A stretch of 64,000 nt of DNA from Episyrphus balteatus (Eukaryota; Arthropoda; Insecta; Diptera; Syrphidae), in NCBI RefSeq assembly GCF_945859705.1, contig NC_079136.1, positions 125,151,027-125,215,026 on the forward strand, written 5' to 3'. A model generated the notes under the pieces. It made no database searches, was not told the origin of the DNA, and saw nothing but the letters and a program-made list of their open reading frames with translations. Shown here in pieces: positions 40,231 to 54,060 of this stretch (its first letter is position 1; each line of letters starts with the position of its first letter). A program made the position numbers and the translations under genes.

Positions 40231-40425
40231 AATGTTTAAATCGTCATAACTCCTTAACCAAGCGTCTAAACACTATCAAACTTGCAAAATTCAAAATTCT
40301 GTAAAAACAAAACTACAAGTCCAAAACTTATAGAAAATACATTTTTGTGCTCCGCGAGTCGATATCCTTCGCATACAATTCAATTGGAGTTGAAAAATTC
40401 ACGTTTGGAGAAAATCAATTTTAAA
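40231..40425. repeat. Double-variant monomer, right member of a 5265-bp pair
   Basis: Has ATTCTGTAAA (40301) and GCTCCGCGAG (40352) with the same neighbours (AAACTCACG copy before, AAACATG after) as the monomer at 34966. Shared rare double variants at an exact multiple of 195 mark a copied block. Confidence 0.85.
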
Positions 40426-42180
40426 CATGTTTAAATCGTCATAACTCCTTAACCAAGCGTCTAAACACTATCAAACTTGCAAAATTCAAAATTCTCTAAA
40501 AACAAAACAACAAGTCCAAAACTTATAGAAAATACATTTTTGTGCTCTGCGAGTCGATATCCTTCGCATACAATTCAATTGGAGTTGAAAAATTCACGTT
40601 TGGAGAAAATCACTTTTAAAAATGTTTAAATCGTCATAACTCCTTAACCAAGCGTCTAAACACTATCAAACTTGCAAAATTCAAAATTCTCTAAAAACAA
40701 AACTACAAGTCCAAAACTTATAGAAAATACATTTTTGTGCTCTGCGAGTCGATATCCTTCGCATACAATTCAATTGGAGTTGAAATATTCACGTTTGGAG
40801 AAAATCACTTTTAAAAATGTTTAAATCGTCATAACTCCTTAACCAAGCGTCTAAACACTATCAAACTTGCAAAATTCAAAATTCTCTAAAAACAAAACTA
40901 CAAGTCCAAAACTTATAGAAAATACATTTTTGTGCTCTGCGAGTCGATATCCTTCGCATACAATTCAATTGGAGTTGAAAAATTCACGTTTGGAGAAAAT
41001 CACTTTTAAAAATGTTTAAATCGTCATAACTCCTTAACCAAGCGTCTAAATACTATCAAACTTGCAAAATTCAAAATTCTCTAAAAACAAAACTACAAGT
41101 CCAAAACTTATAGAAAATACATTTTTGTGCTCTGCGAGTCGATATCCTTCGCATACAATTCAATTGGAGTTGAAAAATTCACGTTTGGAGAAAATCACTT
41201 TTAAAAATGTTAAAATCGTCATAACTCCTTAACCAAGCGTCTAAGCACTATCAAACTTGCAAAATTCAAAATTCTCTAAAAACAAAACTACAAGTCCAAA
41301 ACTTATAGAAAATACATTTTTGTGCTCTGCGAGTCGATATCCTTCGCATACAATTCAATTGGAGTTGAAAAATTCACGTTTGGAGAAAATCACTTTTAAA
41401 AATGTTTAAATCGTCATAACTCCTTAACCAAGCGTCTAAATACTATCAAACTTGCAAAATTCAAAATTCTCTAAAAACAAAACTACAAGTCCAAAACTTA
41501 TAGAAAATACATTTTTGTGCTCTGCGAGTCGATATCCTTCGCATACAATTCAATTGGAGTTGAAAAATTCACGTTTGGAGAAAATCACTTTTAAAAATGT
41601 TAAAATCGTCATAACTCCTTAACCAAGCGTCTAAGCACTATCAAACTTGCAAAATTCAAAATTCTCTAAAAACAAAACTACAAGTCCAAAACTTATAGAA
41701 AATACATTTTTGTGCTCTGCGAGTCGATATCCTTCGCATACAATTCAATTGGAGTTGAAAAATTCACGTTTGGAGAAAATCACTTTTAAAAATGTTTAAA
41801 TCGTCATAACTCCTTAACCAAGCGTCTAAACACTATCAAACTTGCAAAATTCAAAATTCTCTAAAAACAAAACTACAAGTCCAAAACTTATAGAAAATAC
41901 ATTTTTGTGCTCTGCGAGTCGATATCCTTCGCATACAATTCAATTGGAGTTGAAAAATTCACGTTTGGAGAAAATCACTTTTAAAAATGTTTAAATCGTC
42001 ATAACTCCTTAACCAAGCGTCTAAACACTATCAAACTTGCAAAATTCAAAATTCTCTAAAAACAAAACTACAAGTCCAAAACTTATAGAAAATACATTTT
42101 TGTGCTCTGCGAGTCGATATCCTTCGCATACAATTCAATTGGAGTTGAAAAATTCACGTTTGGAGAAAATCACTTTTAAA

Positions 42181-43345
42181 AATGTTTAAATCGTCATAAC
42201 TCCTTAACCAAGCGTCTAAACACTATCAAACTTGCAAAATTCAAAATTCTCTAAAAACAAAACTACAAGTCCAAAACTTATAGAAAATACATTTTTGTGC
42301 TCTGGGAGTCGATATCCTTCGCATACAATTCAATTGGAGTTGAAAAATTCACGTTTGGAGAAAATCACTTTTAAAAATGTTTAAATCGTCATAACTCCTT
42401 AACCAAGCGTCTAAACACTATCAAACTTGCAAAATTCAAAATTCTCTAAAAACAAAACTACAAGTCCAAAACTTATAGAAAATACATTTTTGTGCTCTGC
42501 GAGTCGATATCCTTCGCATACAATTCAATTGGAGTTGAAAAATTCACGTTTGGAGAAAATCACTTTTAAAAATGTTTAAATCGTCATAACTCCTTAACCA
42601 AGCGTCTAAACACTATCAAACTTGCAAAATTCAAAATTCTCTAAAAACAAAACTACAAGTCCAAAACTTATAGAAAATACATTTTTGTGCTCTGCGAGTC
42701 GATATCCTTCGCATACAATTCAATTGGAGTTGAAAAATTCACGTTTGGAGAAAATCACTTTTAAAAATGTTTAAATCGTCATAACTCCTTAACCAAGCGT
42801 CTAAACACTATCAAACTTGCAAAATTCAAAATTCTCTAAAAACAAAACTACAAGTCCAAAACTTATAGAAAATACATTTTTGTGCTCTGCGAGTCGATAT
42901 CCTTCGCATACAATTCAATTGGAGTTGAAAAATTCACGTTTGGAGAAAATCACTTTTAAAAATGTTTAAATCGTCATAACTCCTTAACCAAGCGTCTAAA
43001 CACTATCAAACTTGCAAAATTCAAAATTCTCTAAAAACAAAACTACAAGTCCAAAACTTATAGAAAATACATTTTTGTGCTCTGCGAGTCGATATCCTTC
43101 GCATACAATTCAATTGGAGTTGAAAAATTCACGTTTGGAGAAAATCACTTTTAAAAATGTTTAAATCGTCATAACTCCTTAACCAAGCGTCTAAACACTA
43201 TCAAACTTGCAAAATTCAAAATTCTCTAAAAACAAAACTACAAGTCCAAAACTTATAGAAAATACATTTTTGTGCTCTGGGAGTCGATATCCTTCGCATA
43301 CAATTCAATTGGAGTTGAAAAATTCACGTTTGGAGAAAATCACTT
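42181..43345. repeat. Five-monomer duplication marked by CTGGGAG (975 bp)
   Basis: The rare CTGGGAG variant is at 42305 and 43280, exactly 975 bp apart, on a background of plain type A monomers. A third CTGGGAG is far away at 57906. Confidence 0.7.
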
Positions 43346-44909
43346 TTAAAAATGTTTAAATCGTCATAACTCCTTAACCAAGCGTCTAAACACTATCAAA
43401 CTTGCAAAATTCAAAATTCTCTAAAAACAAAACTACAAGTCCAAAACTTATAGAAAATACATTTTTGTGCTCTGCGAGTCGGTATCCTTCGCATACAATT
43501 CAATTGGAGTTGAAAAATTCACGTTTGGAGAAAATCACTTTTAAAAATGTTTAAATCGTCATAACTCCTTAACCAAGCGTCTAAACACTATCAAACTTGC
43601 AAAATTCAAAATTCTCTAAAAACAAAACTACAAGTCCAAAACTTATAGAAAATACATTTTTGTGCTCTGCGAGTCGATATCCTTCGCATACAATTCAATT
43701 GGAGTTGAAAAATTCACGTTTGGAGAAAATCACTTTTAAAAATGTTTAAATCGTCATAACTCCTTAACCAAGCGTCTAAACACTATCAAACTTGCAAAAT
43801 TCAAAATTCTCTAAAAACAAAACTACAAGTCCAAAACTTATAGAAAATACATTTTTGTGCTCTGCGAGTCGATATCCTTCGCATACAATTCAATTGGAGT
43901 TGAAAAATTCACGTTTGGAGAAAATCACTTTTAAAAATGTTTAAATCGTCATAACTCCTTAACCAAGCGTCTAAACACTATCAAACTTGCAAAATTCAAA
44001 ATTCTCTAAAAACAAAACTACAAGTCCAAAACTTATAGAAAATACATTTTTGTGCTCTGCGAGTCGATATCCTTCGCATACAATTCAATTGGAGTTGAAA
44101 AATTCACGTTTGGAGAAAATCACTTTTAAAAATGTTAAAATCGTCATAACTCCTTAACCAAGCGTCTAAGCACTATCAAACTTGCAAAATTCAAAATTCT
44201 CTAAAAACAAAACTACAAGTCCAAAACTTATAGAAAATACATTTTTGTGCTCTGCGAGTCGATATCCTTCGCATACAATTCAATTGGAGTTGAAAAATTC
44301 ACGTTTGGAGAAAATCACTTTTAAAAATGTTTAAATCGTCATAACTCCTTAACCAAGCGTCTAAACACTATCAAACTTGCAAAATTCAAAATTCTCTAAA
44401 AACAAAACTACAAGTCCAAAACTTATAGAAAATACATTTTTGTGCTCTGCGAGTCGATATCCTTCGCATACAATTCAATTGGAGTTGAAAAATTCACGTT
44501 TGGAGAAAATCAATTTTAAACATGTTTAAATCGTCATAACTCCTTAACCAAGCGTCTAAACACTATCAAACTTGCAAAATTCAAAATTCTCTAAAAACAA
44601 AACTACAAGTCCAAAACTTATAGAAAATACATTTTTGTGCTCTGCGAGTCGATATCCTTCGCATACAATTCAATTGGAGTTGAAAAATTCACGTTTGGAG
44701 AAAATCACTTTTAAAAATGTTTAAATCGTCATAACTCCTTAACCAAGCGTCTAAACACTATCAAACTTGCAAAATTCAAAATTCTCTAAAAACAAAACTA
44801 CAAGTCCAAAACTTATAGAAAATACATTTTTGTGCTCTGCGAGTCGATATCCTTCGCATACAATTCAATTGGAGTTGAAAAATTCACGTTTGGAGAAAAT
44901 CACTTTTAA

Positions 44910-46210
44910 AAATGTTTAAATCGTCATAACTCCTTCACCAAGCGTCTAAACACTATCAAACTTGCAAAATTCAAAATTCTCTAAAAACAAAACTACAAGT
45001 CCAAAACTTATAGAAAATACATTTTTGTGCTCTGTGAGTCGATATCCTTCGCATACAATTCAATTGGAGTTGAAAAATTCACGTTTGGAGAAAATCACTT
45101 TTAAAAATGTTTAAATCGTCATAACTCCTTAACCAAGCGTCTAAACACTATCAAACTTGCAAAATTCAAAATTCTCTAAAAACAAAACTACAAGTCCAAA
45201 ACTTATAGAAAATACATTTTTGTGCTCTGCGAGTCGATATCCTTCGCATACAATTCAATTGGAGTTGAAAAATTCACGTTTGGAGAAAATCACTTTTAAA
45301 AATGTTTAAATCGTCATAACTCCTTAACCAAGCGTCTAAACACTATCAAACTTGCAAAATTCAAAATTCTCTAAAAACAAAACTACAAGTCCAAAACTTA
45401 TAGAAAATACATTTTTGTGCTCTGCGAGTCGATATGCTTCGCATACAATTCAATTGGAGTTGAAAAATTCACGTTTGGAGAAAATCACTTTTAAAAATGT
45501 TTAAATCGTCATAACTCCTTAACCAAGCGTCTAAACACTATCAAACTTGCAAAATTCAAAATTCTCTAAAAACAAAACTACAAGTCCAAAACTTATAGAA
45601 AATACATTTTTGTGCTCTGCGAGTCGATATCCTTCGCATACAATTCAATTGGAGTTGAAAAATTCACGTTTGGAGAAAATCAATTTTAAACATGTTTAAA
45701 TCGTCATAACTCCTTAACCAAGCGTCTAAACACTATCAAACTTGCAAAATTCAAAATTCTCTAAAAACAAAACTACAAGTCCAAAACTTATAGAAAATAC
45801 ATTTTTGTGCTCTGCGAGTCGATATCCTTCGCATACAATTCAATTGGAGTTGAAAAATTCACGTTTGGAGAAAATCACTTTTAAAAATGTTTAAATCGTC
45901 ATAACTCCTTAACCAAGCGTCTAAACACTATCAAACTTGCAAAATTCAAAATTCTCTAAAAACAAAACTACAAGTCCAAAACTTATAGAAAATACATTTT
46001 TGTGCTCTGCGAGTCGATATCCTTCGCATACAATTCAATTGGAGTTGAAAAATTCACGTTTGGAGAAAATCACTTTTAAAAATGTTTAAATCGTCATAAC
46101 TCCTTCACCAAGCGTCTAAACACTATCAAACTTGCAAAATTCAAAATTCTCTAAAAACAAAACTACAAGTCCAAAACTTATAGAAAATACATTTTTGTGC
46201 TCTGTGAGTC
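44910..46210. repeat. Six-monomer tandem duplication (1170 bp)
   Basis: The paired variants CTTCACC and CTGTGAG occur together at 44936/45035 and again at 46106/46205, exactly 6 x 195 bp apart. AAACATG copies also recur at matching offsets (about 44521 and 45691). CTGTGAG in these otherwise type A copies is probably an independent CpG change, not type B ancestry. Confidence 0.75.
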
Positions 46211-48030
46211 GATATCCTTCGCATACAATTCAATTGGAGTTGAAAAATTCACGTTTGGAGAAAATCACTTTTAAAAATGTTTAAATCGTCATAACTCCTT
46301 AACCAAGCGTCTAAACACTATCAAACTTGCAAAATTCAAAATTCTCTAAAAACAAAACTACAAGTCCAAAACTTATAGAAAATACATTTTTGTGCTCTGC
46401 GAGTCGATATCCTTCGCATACAATTCAATTGGAGTTGAAAAATTCACGTTTGGAGAAAATCACTTTTAAAAATGTTTAAATCGTCATAACTCCTTAACCA
46501 AGCGTCTAAACACTATCAAACTTGCAAAATTCAAAATTCTCTAAAAACAAAACTACAAGTCCAAAACTTATAGAAAATACATTTTTGTGCTCTGCGAGTC
46601 GATATAATTCGCATACAATTCAATTGGAGTTGAAAAATTCACGTTTGAAGAAAATTACTTTTAAAAATGTTTAAATCGTCATAACTCCTTAACCAAGCGT
46701 CTAAACACTATCAAACTTGCAAAATTCAAAATTCTCTAAAAACAAAACTACAAGTCCAAAACTTATAGAAAATACATTTTTGTGCTCTGCGAGTCGATAT
46801 CCTTCGCATACAATTCAATTGGAGTTGAAAAATTCACGTTTGGAGAAAATCACTTTTAAAAATGTTTAAATCGTCATAACTCCTTAACCAAGCGTCTAAA
46901 CACTATCAAACTTGCAAAATTCAAAATTCTCTAAAAACAAAACTACAAGTCCAAAACTTATAGAAAATACATTTTTGTGCTCTGCGAGTCGATATCCTTC
47001 GCATACAATTCAATTGGAGTTGAAAAATTCACGTTTGGAGAAAATCACTTTTAAAAATGTTTAAATCGTCATAACTCCTTAACCAAGCGTCTAAACACTA
47101 TCAAACTTGCAAAATTCAAAATTCTCTAAAAACAAAACTACAAGTCCAAAACTTATAGAAAATACATTTTTGTGCTCTGCGAGTCGATATCCTTCGCATA
47201 CAATTCAATTGGAGTTGAAAAATTCACGTTTGGAGAAAATCACTTTTAAAAATGTTTAAATCGTCATAACTCCTTAACCAAGCGTCTAAACACTATCAAA
47301 CTTGCAAAATTCAAAATTCTCTAAAAACAAAACTACAAGTCCAAAACTTATAGAAAATACATTTTTGTGCTCTGCGAGTCGATATCCTTCGCATACAATT
47401 CAATTGGAGTTGAAAAATTCACGTTTGGAGAAAATCACTTTTAAAAATGTTTAAATCGTCATAACTCCTTAGCCAAGCGTCTAAACACTATCAAACTTGC
47501 AAAATTCAAAATTCTCTAAAAACAAAACTACAAGTCCAAAACTTATAGAAAATACATTTTTGTGCTCTGCGAGTCGATATCCTTCGCATACAATTCAATT
47601 GGAGTTGAAAAATTCACGTTTGGAGAAAATCACTTTTAAAAATGTTTAAATCGTCATAACTCCTTAACCAAGCGTCTAAACACTATCAAACTTGCAAAAT
47701 TCAAAATTCTCTAAAAACAAAACTACAAGTCCAAAACTTATAGAAAATACATTTTTGTGCTCTGCGAGTCGATATCCTTCGCATACAATTCAATTGGAGT
47801 TGAAAAATTCACGTTTGGAGAAAATCACTTTTAAAAATGTTTAAATCGTCATAACTCCTTAACCAAGCGTCTAAACACTATCAAACTTGCAAAATTCAAA
47901 ATTCTCTAAAAACAAAACTACAAGTCCAAAACTTATAGAAAATACATTTTTGTGCTCTGCGAGTCGATATCCTTCGCATACAATTCAATTGGAGTTGAAA
48001 AATTCACGTTTGGAGAAAATCACTTTTAAA

Positions 48031-49200
48031 AATGTTTAAATCGTCATAACTCCTTAACCAAGCGTCTAAACATTATCAAACTTGCAAAATTCAAAATTCT
48101 CTAAAAACAAAACTACAAGTCCAAAACTTATAGAAAATACATTTTTGTGCTCTGCGAGTCGATATCCTTCGCATACAATTCAATTGGAGTTGAAAAATTC
48201 ACGTTTGGAGAAAATCACTTTTAAAAATGTTTAAATCGTCATAACTCCTTAACCAAGCGTCTAAACACTATCAAACTTGCAAAATTCAAAATTCTCTAAA
48301 AACAAAACTACAAGTCCAAAACTTATAGAAAATACATTTTTGTGCTCTGCGAGTCGATATCCTTCGCATACAATTCAATTGGAGTTGAAAAATTCACGTT
48401 TGGAGAAAATCACTTTTAAAAATGTTTAAATCGTCATAACTCCTTAACCAAGCGTCTAAACACTATCAAACTTGCAAAATTCAAAATTCTCTAAAAACAA
48501 AACTACAAGTCCAAAACTTATAGAAAATACATTTTTGTGCTCTGCGAGTCGATATCCTTCGCATACAATTCAATTGGAGTTGAAAAATTCACGTTTGGAG
48601 AAAATCACTTTTAAAAATGTTTAAATCGTCATAACTCCTTAACCAAGCGTCTAAACACTATCAAACTTGCAAAATTCAAAATTCTCTAAAAACAAAACTA
48701 CAAGTCCAAAACTTATAGAAAATACATTTTTGTGCTCTGCGAGTCGATATCCTTCGCATACAATTCAATTGGAGTTGAAAAATTCACGTTTGGAGAAAAT
48801 CACTTTTAAAAATGTTTAAATCGTCATAACTCCTTAACCAAGCGTCTAAACACTATCAAACTTGCAAAATTCAAAATTCTCTAAAAACAAAACTACAAGT
48901 CCAAAACTTATAGAAAATACATTTTTGTGCTCTGCGAGTCGATATCCTTCGCATACAATTCAATTGGAGTTGAAAAATTCACGTTTGGAGAAAATCACTT
49001 TTAAAAATGTTTAAATCGTCATAACTCCTTAACCAAGCGTCTAAACATTATCAAACTTGCAAAATTCAAAATTCTCTAAAAACAAAACTACAAGTCCAAA
49101 ACTTATAGAAAATACATTTTTGTGCTCTGCGAGTCGATATCCTTCGCATACAATTCAATTGGAGTTGAAAAATTCACGTTTGGAGAAAATCACTTTTAAA
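48031..49200. repeat. Five-monomer duplication marked by ACATTATC (975 bp)
   Basis: ACATTATC instead of ACACTATC at 48073 and 49048, exactly 975 bp apart. These are the only two occurrences I saw. The surroundings are consensus type A, so the breakpoints cannot be placed. Confidence 0.7.
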
Positions 49201-51540
49201 AATGTTTAAATCGTCATAACTCCTTAACCAAGCGTCTAAACACTATCAAACTTGCAAAATTCAAAATTCTCTAAAAACAAAACTACAAGTCCAAAACTTA
49301 TAGAAAATACATTTTTGTGCTCTGCGAGTCGATATCCTTCGCATACAATTCAATTGGAGTTGAAAAATTCACGTTTGGAGAAAATCACTTTTAAAAATGT
49401 TTAAATCGTCATAACTCCTTAACCAAGCGTCTAAACACTATCAAACTTGCAAAATTCAAAATTCTCTAAAAACAAAACTACAAGTCCAAAACTTATAGAA
49501 AATACATTTTTGTGCTCTGCGAGTCGATATCCTTCGCATACAATTCAATTGGAGTTGAAAAATTCACGTTTGGAGAAAATCACTTTTAAAAATGTTTAAA
49601 TCGTCATAACTCCTTAACCAAGCGTCTAAACACTATCAAACTTGCAAAATTCAAAATTCTCTAAAAACAAAACTACAAGTCCAAAACTTATAGAAAATAC
49701 ATTTTTGTGCTCTGCGAGTCGATATCCTTCGCATACAATTCAATTGGAGTTGAAAAATTCACGTTTGGAGAAAATCACTTTTAAAAATGTTTAAATCGTC
49801 ATAACTCCTTAACCAAGCGTCTAAACACTATGAAACTTGCAAAATTCAAAATTCTCTAAAAACAAAACTACAAGTCCAAAACTTATAGAAAATACATTTT
49901 TGTGCTCTGCGAGTCGATATCCTTCGCATACAATTCAATTGGAGTTGAAAAATTCACGTTTGGAGAAAATCACTTTTAAAAATGTTTAAATCGTCATAAC
50001 TCCTTAACCAAGCGTCTAAACACTATCAAACTTGCAAAATTCAAAATTCTCTAAAAACAAAACTACAAGTCCAAAACTTATAGAAAATACATTTTTGTGC
50101 TCTGCGAGTCGATATCCTTCGCATACAATTCAATTGGAGTTGAAAAATTCACGTTTGGAGAAAATCACTTTTAAAAATGTTTAAATCGTCATAACTCCTT
50201 AACCAAGCGTCTAAACACTATCAAACTTGCAAAATTCAAAATTCTCTAAAAACAAAACTACAAGTCCAAAACTTATAGAAAATACATTTTTGTGCTCTGC
50301 GAGTCGATATCCTTCGCATACAATTCAATTGGAGTTGAAAAATTCACGTTTGGAGAAAATCACTTTTAAAAATGTTTAAATCGTCATAACTCCTTAACCA
50401 AGCGTCTAAACACTATCAAACTTGCAAAAATCAAAATTCTCTAAAAACAAAACTACAAGTCCAAAACTTATAGAAAATACATTTTTGTGCTCTGCGAGTC
50501 GATATCCTTCGCATACAATTCAATTGGAGTTGAAAAATTCACGTTTGGAGAAAATCACTTTTAAAAATGTTTAAATCGTCATAACTCCTTAACCAAGCGT
50601 CTAAACACTATCAAAATTGCAAAATTCAAAATTCTCTAAAAACAAAACTACAAGTCCAAAACTTATAGAAAATACATTTTTGTGCTCTGCGAGTCGATAT
50701 CCTTCGCATACAATTCAATTGGAGTTGAAAAATTCACGTTTGGAGAAAATCACTTTTAAAAATGTTTAAATCGTCATAACTCCTTAACCAAGCGTCTAAA
50801 CACTATCAAACTTGCAAAATTCAAAATTCTCTAAAAACAAAACTACAAGTCCAAAACTTATAGAAAATACATTTTTGTGCTCTGCGAGTCGATATCCTTC
50901 GCATACAATTCAATTGGAGTTGAAAAATTCACGTTTGGAGAAAATCACTTTTAAAAATGTTTAAATCGTCATAACTCCTTAACCAAGCGTCTAAACACTA
51001 TCAAACTTGCAAAATTCAAAATTCTCTAAAAACAAAACTACAAGTCCAAAACTTATAGAAAATACATTTTTGTGCTCTGCGAGTCGATATCCTTCGCATA
51101 CAATTCAATTGGAGTTGAAAAATTCACGTTTGGAGAAAATCACTTTTAAAAATGTTTAAATCGTCATAACTCCTTAACCAAGCGTCTAAACACTATCAAA
51201 CTTGCAAAATTCAAAATTCTCTAAAAACAAAACTACAAGTCCAAAACTTATAGAAAATACATTTTTGTGCTCTGCGAGTCGATATCCTTCGCATACAATT
51301 CAATTGGAGATGAAAAATTCACGTTTGGAGAAAATCACTTTTAAAAATGTTTAAATCGTCATAACTCCTTAACCAAGCGTCTAAACACTATCAAACTTGC
51401 AAAATTCAAAATTCTCTAAAAACAAAACTACAAGTCCAAAACTTATAGAAAATACATTTTTGTGCTCTGCGAGTCGATATCCTTCGCATACAATTCAATT
51501 GGAGTTGAAAAATTCACGTTTGGAGAAAATCACTTTTAAA

Positions 51541-54060
51541 AATGTTTAAATCATCATAACTCCTTAACCAAGCGTCTAAACACTATCAAACTTGCAAAAT
51601 TCAAAATTCTCTAAAAACAAAACTACAAGTCCAAAACTTATAGAAAATACATTTTTGTGCTCTGCGAGTCGATATCCTTCGCATACAATTCAATTGGAGT
51701 TGAAAAATTCACGTTTGGAGAAAATGACTTTTAAAAATGTTTAAATCGTCATAACTCCTTAACCAAGCGTCTAAACACTATCAAACTTGCAAAATTAAAA
51801 ATTCTCTAAAAACAAAACTACAAGTCCAAAACTTATAGAAAATACATTTTTGTGCTCTGCGAGTCGATATCCTTCGCATACAATTCAATTGGAGTTGAAA
51901 AATTCACGTTTGGAGAAAATCACTTTTAAAAATGTTTAAATCGTCATAACTCCTTAACCAAGCGTCTAAACACTATCAAACTTGCAAAATTCAAAATTCT
52001 CTAAAAACAAAACTACAAGTCCAAAACTTATAGAAAATACATTTTTGTGCTCTGCGAGTCGATATCCTTCGCATACAATTCAATTGGAGTTGAAAAATTC
52101 ACGTTTGGAGAAAATCACTTTTAAAAATGTTTAAATCGTCATAACTCCTTAACCAAGCGTCTAAACACTATCAAACTTGCAAAATTCAAAATTCTCTAAA
52201 AACAAAACTACAAGTCCAAAACTTATAGAAAATACATTTTTGTGCTCTGCGAGTCGATATCCTTCGCATACAATTCAATTGGAGTTGAAAAATTCACGTT
52301 TGGAGAAAATCACTTTTAAAAATGTTTAAATCGTCATAACTCCTTAACCAAGCGTCTAAACACTATCAAACTTGCAAAATTCAAAATTCTCTAAAAACAA
52401 AACTACAAGTCCAAAACTTATAGAAAATACATTTTTGTGCTCTGCGAGTCGATATCCTTCGCATACAATTCAATTGGAGTTGAAAAATTCACGTTTGGAG
52501 AAAATCACTTTTAAAAATGTTTAAATCGTCATAACTCCTTAACCAAGCGTCTAAACACTATCAAACTTGCAAAATTCAAAATTCTCTAAAAACAAAACTA
52601 CAAGTCCAAAACTTATAGAAAATACATTTTTGTGCTCTGCGAGTCGATATCCTTCGCATACAATTCAATTGGAGTTGAAAAATTCACGTTTGGAGAAAAT
52701 CACTTTTAAAAATGTTTAAATCGTCATAACTCCTTAACCAAGCGTCTAAACACTATCAAACTTGCAAAATTCAAAATTCTCTAAAAACAAAACTACAAGT
52801 CCAAAACTTATAGAAAATACATTTTTGTGCTCTGCGAGTCGATATCCTTCGCATACAATTCAATTGGAGTTGAAAAATTCACGTTTGGAGAAAATCACTT
52901 TTAAAAATGTTTAAATCGTCATAACTCCTTAACCAAGCGTCTAAACACTATCAAACTTGCAAAATTCAAAATTCTCTAAAAACAAAACTACAAGTCCAAA
53001 ACTTATAGAAAATACATTTTTGTGCTCTGCGAGTTGATATCCTTCGCATACAATTCAATTGGAGTTGAAAAATTCACGTTTGGAGAAAATCACTTTTAAA
53101 AATGTTTAAATCGTCATAACTCCTTAACCAAGCGTCTAAACACTATCAAACTTGCAAAATTCAAAATTCTCTAAAAACAAAACTACAAGTCCAAAACTTA
53201 TAGAAAATACATTTTTGTGCTCTGCGAGTCGATATCCTTCGCATACAATTCAATTGGAGTTGAAAAATTCACGTTTGGAGAAAATCACTTTTAAAAATGT
53301 TTAAATCGTCATAACTCCTTAACCAAGCGTCTAAACACTATCAAACTTGCAAAATTCAAAATTCTCTAAAAACAAAACTACAAGTCCAAAACTTATAGAA
53401 AATACATTTTTGTGCTCTGCGAGTTGATATCCTTCGCATACAATTCAATTGGAGTTGAAAAATTCACGTTTGGAGAAAATCACTTTTAAAAATGTTTAAA
53501 TCATCATAACTCCTTAACCAAGCGTCTAAACACTATCAAACTTGCAAATTTCAAAATTCTCTAAAAAACAAAACTACAAGTCCAAAACTTATAGAAAATA
53601 CATTTTTGTGCTCTGCGAGTCGATATCCTTCGCATACAATTCAATTGGAGTTGAAAAATTCACGTTTGGAGAAAATCACTTTTAAAAATGTTTAAATCGT
53701 CATAACTCCTTAACCAAGCGTCTAAACACTATCAAACTTGCAAAATTCAAAATTCTCTAAAAACAAAACTACAAGTCCAAAACTTATAGAAAATACATTT
53801 TTGTGCTCTGCGAGTCGATATCCTTCGCATACAATTCAATTGGAGTTGAAAAATTCACGTTTGGAGAAAATGACTTTTAAAAATGTTTAAATCGTCATAA
53901 CTCCTTAACCAAGCGTCTAAACACTATCAAACTTGCAAAATTAAAAATTCTCTAAAAACAAAACTACAAGTCCAAAACTTATAGAAAATACATTTTTGTG
54001 CTCTGCGAGTCGATATCCTTCGCATACAATTCAATTGGAGTTGAAAAATTCACGTTTGGA
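51541..54060. repeat. Eleven-monomer duplication (2146-bp offset)
   Basis: AAATGACTT followed by AAAATTAAAAATTC occurs at 51726 and 53872. The offset is 11 x 195 plus 1, the extra base being the AAAAAACAAAA insertion near 53565. ATCATCATAAC precedes both (51553 and 53503). Confidence 0.75.

Noticed and set aside
45035..46205. Family B monomers in the core array based on CTGTGAG
   Set aside because: The other four B-diagnostic bases are type A, so these are more simply independent CpG transitions that were then duplicated.
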